33,824 bases of DNA from Verrucomicrobiota bacterium (GTDB lineage: Bacteria; Verrucomicrobiota; Verrucomicrobiia; Methylacidiphilales; Verrucolacustridaceae), in NCBI GenBank assembly GCA_010028775.1, contig RHAF01000003.1:1-33824 (forward strand), given 5' to 3'. The position numbers and the translations under genes were made by a program. The notes beneath the pieces were generated by a model. The model made no database searches. It was not told where the DNA came from and was given only the letters and a program-made list of their open reading frames with translations. The number at the start of each line of letters is the position of its first letter. The first letter of the stretch is position 1. Positions 24,533-32,244 of the stretch are shown here, piece after piece.

Positions 24533-26992
24533 ATGGTCTTGCCACTGAAACCCGAACTCCTTGCCCCAGCCGGTGACTGGGAATGCCTCAAGGCAGCCGT
24601 TACCGCAGGGGCCGATGCCGTCTACTTCGGCCTCCCTGCCTTCAATGCCCGTCTCCGCGCAGAGAATTTTACAGAGCCCGACCTACCGCTTGTTATGGAA
24701 TACCTTCATGCCCGCGGTCGCCGCGGATATCTCACCCTCAATGTATTGATCTTCCCATCCGAACTAACCGAAGCCGAACGACTGCTTCGCTGGGCCGCAA
24801 AATCCAAGGTTGATGCCATCATCGTCCAAGACCTTGGCTTGGTGCGTTTGGCACGCGAAGTCTGTCCCGGAGTGGAAATCCATGCCTCCACCCAGATGAC
24901 CCTCACCTCCCCCGAGGGTGTTGCCTTTGCCCGTCGCCAAGGTGCTTCCCTGGCCGTTCTGGCTCGTGAACTCTCTCTCCGCGAACTTGCCAAGTTCCCG
25001 TCTGCAACTGAATCCTCCGGCCTTCCCCTCGAGGTTTTCGTCCATGGAGCTCTCTGCGTGGCCTACTCCGGGCAGTGTCTGACCAGTGAAGTCTTCGGTC
25101 GTCGTAGTGCGAACCGAGGGGAGTGCGCCCAAGCTTGCCGCCTCCCCTATCGTTTGGAGGTTGATGGAAAAACCAAAGATCTCGGCGATCGAGCCTACCT
25201 TTTATCCCCTCAAGATCTCGCCGGGGTGGATGAAATCCCTGAGCTGGTCAAATTGGGTCTTCATTCTTTCAAGATCGAGGGTCGACTCAAATCCACCGAC
25301 TACATCACGGCGGTCACCTCGGTCTACCGAAAGGCCATCGATCGCGCTTTAGCCAACCAACCTGCCCCGGCCTCCAAAGAGGATCAATACCGACTCGAAA
25401 TGACATTCAGTCGAGGCCTTTTCTCCGGTTGGTTTCATGGCGTGGACCATCAACAGCTCGTCCATGCTCGGTTTGGAAAAAAACGCGGTCCCCTGGCAGG
25501 ACGAATCATCCGCACCGGCCCAGACTGGATCGAACTGGATCAAATACGGACGCCCCTTCATCCCGGCGATGGAGTGGTCATTGATCGCGGTGCCGACACC
25601 GAGAAAGAACCGGGCGGGTTTCTTTTTGGCGTGAAGGGGAATCGACTCCTCTTCCGGCATGGTTCCCTACCTGCCAACACCGCCCGGGTGGGGGACCGCG
25701 TCTGGAAAACCAAGGATCCCCAGCTGGAGAGACAGCTGAAGACCGAAAGATCCAAGGAAGCCTCAATCCAAACCACTCCGCTACATCTTAAAGTTTCCGG
25801 TCAGCCGGATAGACCGCTCTATATCCATGCGACAGCATGGGATCAGGAAGCACTTCTCACTTCCGTCACGCCCCTGACTACGGCCAGGAACCGGCCTCTG
25901 ACCCCTGAATCCCTCCGGGATCAGTTTGGTCGACTGGGCGGGACAGTGTTTCACCTGGGCGACCTGGTTGTCGATCTTCCCCAGCCTGTGATTCTGGCTG
26001 TCTCAGAACTCAATCGCCTTCGGCGAGAACTCGTCACCCGCCTTACCCCCACAGCTGAGTTCCCCCGCATACCCAGTACCCCGAACCCCTCCCAAGAAAA
26101 GACCCTCCCGAACCTCCTTGCCCCAATATCCGCTCGTGCCAAAAGAAGAAAATCAACGGAACCGATCCAGGTCTCCGTCCTATGCCGCAATCCCGCCCAA
26201 GTTGAAGCCCTTCTATCGGAACCACCCGAACTTCTCTACCTCGACTTTGAGGATCTCCGCCGTTTTACCCCAACGGTTGAAATTATTCGGAAGCAGTCCA
26301 AGACCCCCGTCTATCTTGCCACTCCCCGAATCCAAAAAGCGGGAGAGACCGGATTTTTCCGACTGATCGAAAATGCCCGACCGGACGGTGTCCTTGTCCG
26401 AAACCTGGGAGCTCTCGACTACTTCCGTTCCGCCAAACTCCCCATGATTGGTGACTTCTCCTTGAACGTGGCCAATCCCCTCTCCGCCGACCTATTCAAA
26501 TTCGAAGGACTCCAATGGCTGACACCCAGCTACGACCTCGACATCGGGCAGATTATGGAGTTGCTCCGCATGGCCCCTCCTGAATGGTTTGAGCTCACCC
26601 TCCACCAACACATTCCCATGTTTCATATGGAGCACTGTGTCTTCGCCGCCTTTCTGTCCCAGGGCAAAGATCATCTCACCTGCGGTCGCCCCTGCGATCA
26701 CCATCGGATCGCGGTCCGTGACCGTGTGGGCGAGGCACACCCCGTCCGCGCTGATGTGGGTTGCCGAAATACCGTATTTAACGCCCGGCCCCAGTCAGGA
26801 ATTTCCCATCTGCCTAACCTGCTGGATGCGGGACTTCGAAGATTCCGGATTGAACTTCTCGATGAAACGCCGGAGGAATCAATAGGCCTGCTACATGCGT
26901 ACCGGGAGGCCATCGCGGGTCGCTCCGATCCCCGCCGCCTGGCCAAAGCCCTCGGCGCACGGGATCAGTTGGGAGTCCTGTCCTCTCGCTGA
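24533..26992 (+). CDS. peptidase U32-family protein, probable 23S rRNA hydroxylase (RlhA-like)
   Basis: An 819-residue U32 protein. The N-terminal TIM-barrel-like U32 domain has LLAPAGDWECLKAAV, GADAVYFGL, IHASTQMTLTS, EVFVHGALCVAYSGQC and the family signature SFKIEGRLKS. Cysteines 175, 182, 198 and 202 fit the iron-sulfur ligands proposed for U32 proteins. A large C-terminal part with a second Cys/His cluster (HCVFAAF, CGRPCDHH, VGCRNTVF) follows, as in YdcP/RlhA, which hydroxylates a cytidine of 23S rRNA together with prephenate-derived chemistry. It is longer than E. coli RlhA (about 650 aa); the extra length lies after the U32 core. The ATG at 24533 is preceded directly by GGGGGG, not a normal Shine-Dalgarno. 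The old 'collagenase' label is not supported. Other U32 members modify tRNA (TrhP) or ubiquinone (UbiU/V). Confidence 0.8.
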   Translation: MVLPLKPELLAPAGDWECLKAAVTAGADAVYFGLPAFNARLRAENFTEPDLPLVMEYLHARGRRGYLTLNVLIFPSELTEAERLLRWAAKSKVDAIIVQDLGLVRLAREVCPGVEIHASTQMTLTSPEGVAFARRQGASLAVLARELSLRELAKFPSATESSGLPLEVFVHGALCVAYSGQCLTSEVFGRRSANRGECAQACRLPYRLEVDGKTKDLGDRAYLLSPQDLAGVDEIPELVKLGLHSFKIEGRLKSTDYITAVTSVYRKAIDRALANQPAPASKEDQYRLEMTFSRGLFSGWFHGVDHQQLVHARFGKKRGPLAGRIIRTGPDWIELDQIRTPLHPGDGVVIDRGADTEKEPGGFLFGVKGNRLLFRHGSLPANTARVGDRVWKTKDPQLERQLKTERSKEASIQTTPLHLKVSGQPDRPLYIHATAWDQEALLTSVTPLTTARNRPLTPESLRDQFGRLGGTVFHLGDLVVDLPQPVILAVSELNRLRRELVTRLTPTAEFPRIPSTPNPSQEKTLPNLLAPISARAKRRKSTEPIQVSVLCRNPAQVEALLSEPPELLYLDFEDLRRFTPTVEIIRKQSKTPVYLATPRIQKAGETGFFRLIENARPDGVLVRNLGALDYFRSAKLPMIGDFSLNVANPLSADLFKFEGLQWLTPSYDLDIGQIMELLRMAPPEWFELTLHQHIPMFHMEHCVFAAFLSQGKDHLTCGRPCDHHRIAVRDRVGEAHPVRADVGCRNTVFNARPQSGISHLPNLLDAGLRRFRIELLDETPEESIGLLHAYREAIAGRSDPRRLAKALGARDQLGVLSSR

Positions 26993-27055
26993 AATTCGTA
27001 AACGCTCATCTCAAGGCAAACGAATAAGGCTGAGGGAGATTTTAAGGTGCGGATC

Positions 27056-28513
27056 CTACTGCCCCTGCCCCCGGCTGAAGCCCGGCTTGCCGTCAAAATT
27101 GTAGAGATTTTCTACCTTCACCCATTCAACTCCCGCTTGCCTCACCCGGTTCAGAAGTCGCTCCAAAACCTCATGGGCAATGTAACCCGGCTTTTCCTCC
27201 GGCAACTGAAAGCGACAGCGGGTTTCATCCACTGTAAAGGTCTCCGCCATCCCCCCCGGCCAAACTTTCATTCCTCGGTTGGATAACATCTCCAGCTTCA
27301 ATCCGTCGGTGGCCATGGGTTGAAGCTTGGCGGCCAATTGATCCATCGTGCCATGGGGCCAGAACACAAAGACATCGGCTCCCACCAGCTCCCGTTTGGA
27401 GGTGTCACGCTTGTAGGGAGGCCTTGTGGTCAGCGGGCGGCTGGGAGCCTTGGAATAATCTACCGGCTTCAGTTTGGCAGGTTTCTGCCCGATCCGGGCC
27501 ACCACCGCGGCGGCAAATTCCTTGGTGCCCACTTTCTGTTTCGAAACGCCCTCGCGGAAAATGTCATAGGTGTGAACCCCGTCTTCGATCGTCTTAAGCC
27601 AAGCATTGTGGACGTTTTCCGCCACATCCGCCTGGCCGATGTGAACCAACATCTGCACGGCACCCAAGAACAATCCCGAAGGATTTGCCAGATTCTGCCC
27701 CGCGCGGCGCGGTGCGGACCCGTGGATCGCCTCAAACATCGCACAACCATCCCCGATGTTGGCCGAGCCGGCCAAACCCACCGACCCGGCGATCTGCGCC
27801 GCCACATCGGACAGGATGTCCCCATAAAGATTGGGCATGACGATGACATCAAAGACCTCGGGCGTGTCGGCCAATTTGGCCGCGCCGATATCGACGATCC
27901 AATGCTCTTTCTCAATATCGGCATACTCCGCCCCGATCTCATCAAACACCTTATGGAAGAGACCGTCCGTCATCTTCATGATGTTGTCCTTGGTGAAGCA
28001 GGTCACTTTTTTGCGGCCGTAGGCCCGGGCGTACTCAAAGGCATAGCGGACGATCTTTTCGCATCCCGGCCGTGAAATCAGCTTGAGGCACTGGGTCACG
28101 TCATACGTCCGGCGGTGTTCGATCCCGGAATAGGTGTCCTCCTCGTTTTCACGGACAATCACCACATCCATCTTGGGGTGCTTGGTCCGGATAAAAGGAT
28201 CGTAGCTTAAACAAGGGCGGATGTTGGCATAGAGGCCGAAAGCCTTCCGGGTGGTCACGTTCAGCGACTTGAATCCACCGCCCTGGGGAGTGGTGATCGG
28301 GGCCTTGAGGAAAACCTTGGTCCGGCGCAAAGACTCCCAGGCCGAAGGTTCGATACCTGCCGGATTTCCCCTCAGATAAACCTTCTCCCCGATCTCAATC
28401 TCCTCGATGTCCAACCGGGCGCCTCCCCCCTTCAAAATAGCCAATGTGGCTTCCATAATTTCCGGGCCAATACCGTCTCCGCGGGCAACCGTCACAGGGG
28501 TGTTTCTTGACAT
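27056..28513 (-). CDS. icd: isocitrate dehydrogenase, NADP-dependent type (Rickettsia/Thermus-like long form)
   Basis: Beta-decarboxylating dehydrogenase of the TCA cycle turning isocitrate into 2-oxoglutarate. Seen are VARGDGIGPEIMEATL at the N-terminus, the substrate loop FKSLNVTTRKAFGLYANIRP, VIVRENEEDTYSG, the catalytic Lys region FTKDNIMKMTDGLF, the metal-binding NLYGDILSDVAAQIAGS and the cofactor region HGSAPRRAGQNLANPS, whose basic pair suggests NADP. About 140 further residues form the extra C-terminal domain typical of the roughly 480-500-residue IDH type and absent from isopropylmalate and tartrate dehydrogenases. The ATG at 28513 gives 485 aa beginning MSRNTPVTVARGDG; an ATG at 28540 (494 aa, directly preceded by GGGGGG) is equally possible. 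It converges with the U32 gene and diverges from the secreted His/Cys gene. Confidence 0.88.
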   Translation of the reverse strand: MSRNTPVTVARGDGIGPEIMEATLAILKGGGARLDIEEIEIGEKVYLRGNPAGIEPSAWESLRRTKVFLKAPITTPQGGGFKSLNVTTRKAFGLYANIRPCLSYDPFIRTKHPKMDVVIVRENEEDTYSGIEHRRTYDVTQCLKLISRPGCEKIVRYAFEYARAYGRKKVTCFTKDNIMKMTDGLFHKVFDEIGAEYADIEKEHWIVDIGAAKLADTPEVFDVIVMPNLYGDILSDVAAQIAGSVGLAGSANIGDGCAMFEAIHGSAPRRAGQNLANPSGLFLGAVQMLVHIGQADVAENVHNAWLKTIEDGVHTYDIFREGVSKQKVGTKEFAAAVVARIGQKPAKLKPVDYSKAPSRPLTTRPPYKRDTSKRELVGADVFVFWPHGTMDQLAAKLQPMATDGLKLEMLSNRGMKVWPGGMAETFTVDETRCRFQLPEEKPGYIAHEVLERLLNRVRQAGVEWVKVENLYNFDGKPGFSRGQGQ

Positions 28514-28600
28514 AAGCCGTAAAGGATTGCGGTTCAGCATCCCCCCGTCAACGCCTAACCCCCGCTTGAGCCATCCCCAAAGGAAAAGTAACCTCTCGCT

Positions 28601-29293
28601 ATGCGGTGGTTTACACTACTCCTTGCCTTGTGCTCCATGGGTTTGCCCCTTCAGGCCCATGACGTGGTTTTGATTTCCGGTGGTCCGGCCCTTCGCTCCT
28701 TTGAGAAGTTTAAGAAGGCCTCCCACGACAAGTACTGGGGCAACTTCATCGACTCCGCATTGACCCGTGCCGCCGAACTGAAAAAAGAACAACCCCGAGA
28801 GGACCAGATCGTCTGGCTTGTTTTTCGGCCCAGCTACACCAGTCGGTCCTCGGAGGACCAGCAGGACTACCTTAAAATCATCGAGGAACGCGGAGCTATG
28901 GTCGGCCTCACGCCGATCTACTTCGACAACAAGGACCAGCTCTTCACCCTCCTGCGGCGGGACGGATCCAGGGATAAACCAAAAATCTCCCGACTCGAGT
29001 ATTTCGGACACTCCAACAAAAAGTGCTGGATGTTCGACTATAGCAACCGTGTCGATGGTGGGGCGCTGGAACCCCTCGTTGTCCACGTCGACGATCTCGA
29101 AAAGATTTCCGGGTCGAGCTTCACCCCCAAAGCCGAATGCGTCAGTTATGGTTGTCATTCGGGCGAGGAATTTTCCCAGCGCTGGAGAATGGTGGTCGGA
29201 CGCCCCATGGTGGGGGCGGTCGGTAAAACCGACTACAGCGACGGCGGCATGCCCAAACTTTCCAACGGAAAAGAGGGATCATGGGTCTATTGA
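28601..29293 (+). CDS. secreted protein with caspase/CHAT-like His-Cys dyad, unknown function
   Basis: No named family is recognised. Residues 1-19 are a signal peptide (cleavage near LQA-HD). The mature part starts DVVLISGGPALRSFEKF, then has a beta strand IVWLVFRPSY (70-79), a helix, VGLTPIYFDN, then RLEYFGHSNKK with His137, and later KAECVSYGCHSGEEFS with Cys185. A hydrophobic strand ending in Gly-His, followed about 45 residues later by a strand ending in Gly-Cys-x-Ser-Gly, is the arrangement of the catalytic dyad in clan CD cysteine peptidases and CHAT domains (GH and ACxSG). The segment VGRPMVGAVGKTDYS follows. A peptidase role is inference only. From memory, similar uncharacterised proteins occur in Verrucomicrobiota. 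The next gene starts inside its last 13 bases. Confidence 0.75.
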   Translation: MRWFTLLLALCSMGLPLQAHDVVLISGGPALRSFEKFKKASHDKYWGNFIDSALTRAAELKKEQPREDQIVWLVFRPSYTSRSSEDQQDYLKIIEERGAMVGLTPIYFDNKDQLFTLLRRDGSRDKPKISRLEYFGHSNKKCWMFDYSNRVDGGALEPLVVHVDDLEKISGSSFTPKAECVSYGCHSGEEFSQRWRMVVGRPMVGAVGKTDYSDGGMPKLSNGKEGSWVY

Positions 29294-29880
29294 TTCCCAT
29301 TGTCCTTGTTTTAATCTCCCCTTCCCTGGGATGGGCTCCGCCGCTTCCCTTGCGCACCTCACCGACCACCAGCCAGACAGAGACCCCTCCACCCGCCTCG
29401 GAAGAAGAACCCATTACGGCTACCGATGAGGAAATCCGCAAACCCCTGGAAGAAAAAGTGGCTCGAGCCACTCTCCCTGCGGCCCATACTCCGGCCAAAC
29501 ATGGCGAGACCGATGGGGAATCTTGGGTCGCCCAACGGACGATGGTGGAAGATTACTGCGGATGGGGGTGGATCAAAAAAGAAAAGGAATCCTGGCGGCA
29601 GGCCCGATGGATCGCCCTGGAGGGAACCCGGGAAGTCTGTCCGCTCCCCCACACCTATCTGCCCCGACCTGAAGACGACAAGAATTACCAATACAGGTTC
29701 TATGGCTCCTTTGCCCCCTACCGTGCATATGAACCTCAAGCCGATGTTTGGGTCGATGTATTCATCCTCAAGGGGTTTATGAGCCTGGGCCCGGCCAAGG
29801 AGGAGATACGCCGTAGCCCGCCAGCCCAGGCCAGCTCTGGTGTCAATCGCTTCGCCGAGAGGGGCGCCAACGTCAGGTAG
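29281..29880 (+). CDS. secreted protein of unknown function, coupled partner of the upstream gene
   Basis: Not recognised. Residues 1-19 are a signal peptide (MGLLIPIVLVLISPSLGWA), then a Pro/Thr/Glu-rich stretch to about residue 75. The compact part (about 80-175) has QRTMVEDYCGWGWIKKE, then GTREVCPLPHTYLP and a beta-rich end YRFYGSFAPYRAYEPQADVWVDVFILKGF. The only two cysteines, Cys93 and Cys120, could form a disulfide in the periplasm. The tail is Pro/Ala/Arg-rich. The ATG at 29281 lies within the last codons of the preceding gene (13-base overlap), which implies translational coupling and related jobs, for instance inhibitor, substrate or complex partner of the His/Cys protein. That role is guesswork. 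rpmG follows 37 bases later. Confidence 0.7.
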   Translation: MGLLIPIVLVLISPSLGWAPPLPLRTSPTTSQTETPPPASEEEPITATDEEIRKPLEEKVARATLPAAHTPAKHGETDGESWVAQRTMVEDYCGWGWIKKEKESWRQARWIALEGTREVCPLPHTYLPRPEDDKNYQYRFYGSFAPYRAYEPQADVWVDVFILKGFMSLGPAKEEIRRSPPAQASSGVNRFAERGANVR

Positions 29881-29882
29881 CC

Positions 29883-29911
29883 TTGACCTCGGTCGACCTC
29901 TCGGGCATCCT
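29883..29911 (+). promoter_or_regulatory. weak promoter-like sequence upstream of rpmG
   Basis: TTGACC (29883-29888) resembles a -35 box; 17 bases later CATCCT (29906-29911) is a poor -10. The gap between the preceding stop and rpmG is only 37 bases. Offered as a possibility only. Confidence 0.18.
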
Positions 29912-29917
29912 TACCAC

Positions 29918-30082
29918 ATGCGCGAACAGATTATCTTGGAATGCACGGAAGCTCGGGCAGAGGGCAAACCCCCATCCCGCTACTTCGGCACCAAAAATAA
30001 AAAGCTCCAAAAAGACCGGATTGAGCTGAAAAAGTTCAATCCCTTCCTCAAGCGCTACACCGTCCACCGCGAGAAAAAATAA
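29918..30082 (+). CDS. rpmG: 50S ribosomal protein L33
   Basis: This 54-residue protein matches L33: MREQIILECTEARAEGK, then SRYFGTKNKKLQKDRIELKKFNPF, ending LKRYTVHREKK. The conserved elements are the IxLECTE start, Y-x-T-x-KN-K and K(K/F)NP-x-L-(K/R)(R/K)-(Y/H)T. L33 sits near the E site of the large subunit. Only one cysteine (Cys9) is present, so this is the zinc-free (C-minus) form, not the four-cysteine form. The start ATG at 29918 has no clear Shine-Dalgarno; an upstream in-frame start at 29840 would overlap the previous gene and add an unconserved leader. It is not beside secE or a tRNA-Trp gene, as is common elsewhere. The opposing gene ends 15 bases away. Confidence 0.95.
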   Translation: MREQIILECTEARAEGKPPSRYFGTKNKKLQKDRIELKKFNPFLKRYTVHREKK

Positions 30083-30097
30083 TTTCCGTTCAGGGCT

Positions 30098-31366
30098 TTA
30101 AGGTGGCCCCAACTTCATCTCCACAGGAACCAGGACTGCGTCCTGCATTCCGTGGATCAGTTTTTTGTCCGTGGGACATAACGTGGCTAAGGCGCCCTTC
30201 ATCTCCACTCGATCCCCCGTGACGAGATAGTACGGACAAAGCCTCAACCGCCATTTCCCCTCCTCCACCTCCCCTTGCTCTTCATTCCAAACCGGGTGAA
30301 CCACCGAAGCAGGGTGAGCAAATCTTTGCAAAAGATTCGGTTGTTGAGCCCACTCGCGCAATGCGCGTCGCAACTCCTCAACCCACCGTTCCTTGGGATG
30401 ATCACTTCCGATCAAAACCCCCCGGGATCCCCAAGCGCGAGGGGAGAAACCACTGGTCTTAATGACCAAATCCCTGGCCCTCTGACTAAATCCCTCAAGC
30501 TCGCTCCAGGATTGGATTCCCAACTCGGGCAGGACTCCCTCGGGCGGTAGCTCCATCGGTCGCAACGGCCAAGCCCTTGGAACCAATGCTCTCAGTTCTT
30601 TAAAGAACCCTTCGCCGAGTTCTTTTTTCCACCACTCTTCCAGTGGTTTGATCCAAAAGATGGCCCACCACAACTTCTCTTCGAGATAGGCCTTGGGGGG
30701 CGCCTCCATCTTCACCCGCGAACTCCAACTGGAGCGAATTTCCCCAAGATTCATCCAGTCAAACATCTCAAAGAAGCGGAAGACTTTCTTTTCCCCTAGA
30801 CGATGGCCTTCCGCGGTTTTTACCCGACCCGATCCCAGCAACCACTCCCACTCCGGGCGATACTCCGACGCCTCCTGCGAGACCAGCACTTCCCCGGATT
30901 CACCCAGCACCTCGGTTACCATCCCCCTCATCCCGGTCTTTCCACCCACAACATCATACCCCAATCCTGAGTACTGCTCTTGGAGCCAAGCCGATAATCC
31001 AATACCCCCAGGGACTGAATCAATCTCTGTCAGGGCCCAGCCTTCGTTTGTACGAATCAAATCCGGCCGTAGCACCCTGGGAGTCGCCCCACGCTGCTCA
31101 CGGCCCAAGCGAACCACCTCCTCCGGCTTTCCCCCGTCGAGCCATTCCGAAATCCAGCCCGGTCCTTCCCCTTTGAAGCTGGCGCGATACATGCGGTCGG
31201 CAGCTTGCAGAAAGGAATGGAGACGCCTACCCAACCCATCCAAAAAACGCAGATCTTCGCCCCCGAGGACCAAGGGACGATCCGACCAACGCCAGCTTTT
31301 CCCCTGAAAGAGTCCCCCCGAGGGTAGATTCCTGGTGAGACTATCAACCCAATCCGAACTCTTCAT
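30098..31366 (-). CDS. putative circularly permuted ATP-grasp-like protein, unknown function
   Basis: No named family is certain. Of its 422 residues, two blocks stand out: VLRPDLIRTNEGWALTEIDSVPGGIG (about 98-123, with Asp102, Glu114, Asp116) and DLVIKTSGFSPRAWGSRGVLIG (about 299-320, with Lys303), followed by LLQRFAHP (345-352). 'R-D-x-x-x-x-x-x-G-x-x-x-x-E-x-(N/D)-x-x-P-G-G' before 'V-x-K-x-x-x-x-x-x-x-G-V' is the reversed motif order of circularly permuted ATP-grasp enzymes, such as glutathionylspermidine synthetase-like proteins, which make peptide-type bonds with ATP. The C-terminal KWRLRLCPYYLVTGDRVEMKGA resembles their last strand pair. The substrate is unknown. Its ATG (31366) overlaps the pdxA stop as ATGA, so it is translated with pdxA at the end of the mfd-surA-pdxA operon. 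It shows no signal peptide and is probably cytoplasmic. Confidence 0.72.
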   Translation of the reverse strand: MKSSDWVDSLTRNLPSGGLFQGKSWRWSDRPLVLGGEDLRFLDGLGRRLHSFLQAADRMYRASFKGEGPGWISEWLDGGKPEEVVRLGREQRGATPRVLRPDLIRTNEGWALTEIDSVPGGIGLSAWLQEQYSGLGYDVVGGKTGMRGMVTEVLGESGEVLVSQEASEYRPEWEWLLGSGRVKTAEGHRLGEKKVFRFFEMFDWMNLGEIRSSWSSRVKMEAPPKAYLEEKLWWAIFWIKPLEEWWKKELGEGFFKELRALVPRAWPLRPMELPPEGVLPELGIQSWSELEGFSQRARDLVIKTSGFSPRAWGSRGVLIGSDHPKERWVEELRRALREWAQQPNLLQRFAHPASVVHPVWNEEQGEVEEGKWRLRLCPYYLVTGDRVEMKGALATLCPTDKKLIHGMQDAVLVPVEMKLGPP

Positions 31367-32244
31367 TTCGCAGGATTCTTGGCCAAGTGGTGGGCCAGGC
31401 GAATCGCGGCGATAAGACTGTCCGGTTTGGCCGATCCACGACCGGCGATGGAGAAAGCCGTTCCATGGTCCGGCGCACACCTCACCACGGGTAGACCGAC
31501 AGTCACATTCACGGTGGATTCAAAGTCCAGAAGTTTGGCCGGGATCAGACCTTGATCATGATAAAGTGCAACAACTCCATCGAATTCCCCTCGATAGGCC
31601 CGCCAGAAAACCGTGTCGGGGGATTCCGGTCCCGAGATGCGTAGCTTCGTTCTCTTCCTCAACTCCCTCACCGCCGGCATTACGATTTTCCTCTCCTCAA
31701 GGCCAAAAGCCCCGTTCTCCCCCGCATGCGGGTTCAGGCCACAAACGGCAATTCTGGGTTTTTTACATCCCATCCGCTTCAGCACACCGACCAAATGGAC
31801 GCCGGAGCGAATGATATCTTTTTGATTCAGCCTTAGGACCGCCTGTCGCAACGAAAGATGGGTGCTAACCAAGGCCACCCGCAAACGGGGACCGATCATC
31901 ATCATCGTGACCTCGTCCGCTTTCTTGCCGAAGGCTTTCGCATAGAACTCCGTCTGCCCAGGAAATGGGAAGCCGACACGGCGCAGCCATTCCTTGGATA
32001 CCGGACCATTCACCACCGCTGCCCACTGCTTCTGCTTGAGAAACCGGACGCTTTCCAGCAGGGATGTTTTTGCCGCGCGGGAACCGTCCAAAGTCGGTCT
32101 CCCGGGCCGAACCTTTCCTGTATTTCCGATGACCTCAACGGGAATAGAACCCGCTAGAACGCGAAGCGCCTTTCGAACAAGTTCCGGTCCCACACCGGCG
32201 GGCTCACCCCTGGTGACCCCTACAACCAACGGACCTCTTTTCAC
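31363..32244 (-). CDS. pdxA: 4-hydroxythreonine-4-phosphate dehydrogenase PdxA
   Basis: PdxA oxidises 4-phosphohydroxy-L-threonine with NAD(P) in the DXP-dependent route to pyridoxal phosphate. The three divalent-metal histidines are present: His129 (STHLSL), His173 (LNPHAGENG) and His229 (LYHDQGLIP). Other marks are GEPAGVGPEL (13-22), VNGPVSKEW and FSIAGRGSAKPDSLIAAI. Oddities: the usual GHTE substrate motif reads PGQTEF (Gln97 for His), and the protein is short, 293 aa against about 330. The GTG at 32244 is chosen because it overlaps the surA-like stop as GTGA and begins the conserved domain; the frame extends to 32289. The surA-pdxA order is also that of E. coli. The use of PLP by the aminotransferase and GcvP in this window is only a loose link. 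Confidence 0.92.
   Translation of the reverse strand: MKRGPLVVGVTRGEPAGVGPELVRKALRVLAGSIPVEVIGNTGKVRPGRPTLDGSRAAKTSLLESVRFLKQKQWAAVVNGPVSKEWLRRVGFPFPGQTEFYAKAFGKKADEVTMMMIGPRLRVALVSTHLSLRQAVLRLNQKDIIRSGVHLVGVLKRMGCKKPRIAVCGLNPHAGENGAFGLEERKIVMPAVRELRKRTKLRISGPESPDTVFWRAYRGEFDGVVALYHDQGLIPAKLLDFESTVNVTVGLPVVRCAPDHGTAFSIAGRGSAKPDSLIAAIRLAHHLAKNPAK

Noticed and set aside
27320..28075. A long open frame (251 codons) on the plus strand opposite isocitrate dehydrogenase, and several similar ones opposite clpX, clpP, gcvP and the GH13 gene
   Set aside because: They mirror strongly conserved genes in GC-rich DNA, show no recognisable motifs, and have no independent evidence of coding.
28105..28125. 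GTTCGATCCC-like T-loop sequences here and at about 23686 and 33695, considered as tRNA genes
   Set aside because: Each lies inside a conserved coding region, and no matching acceptor, D and anticodon arms could be found around it.
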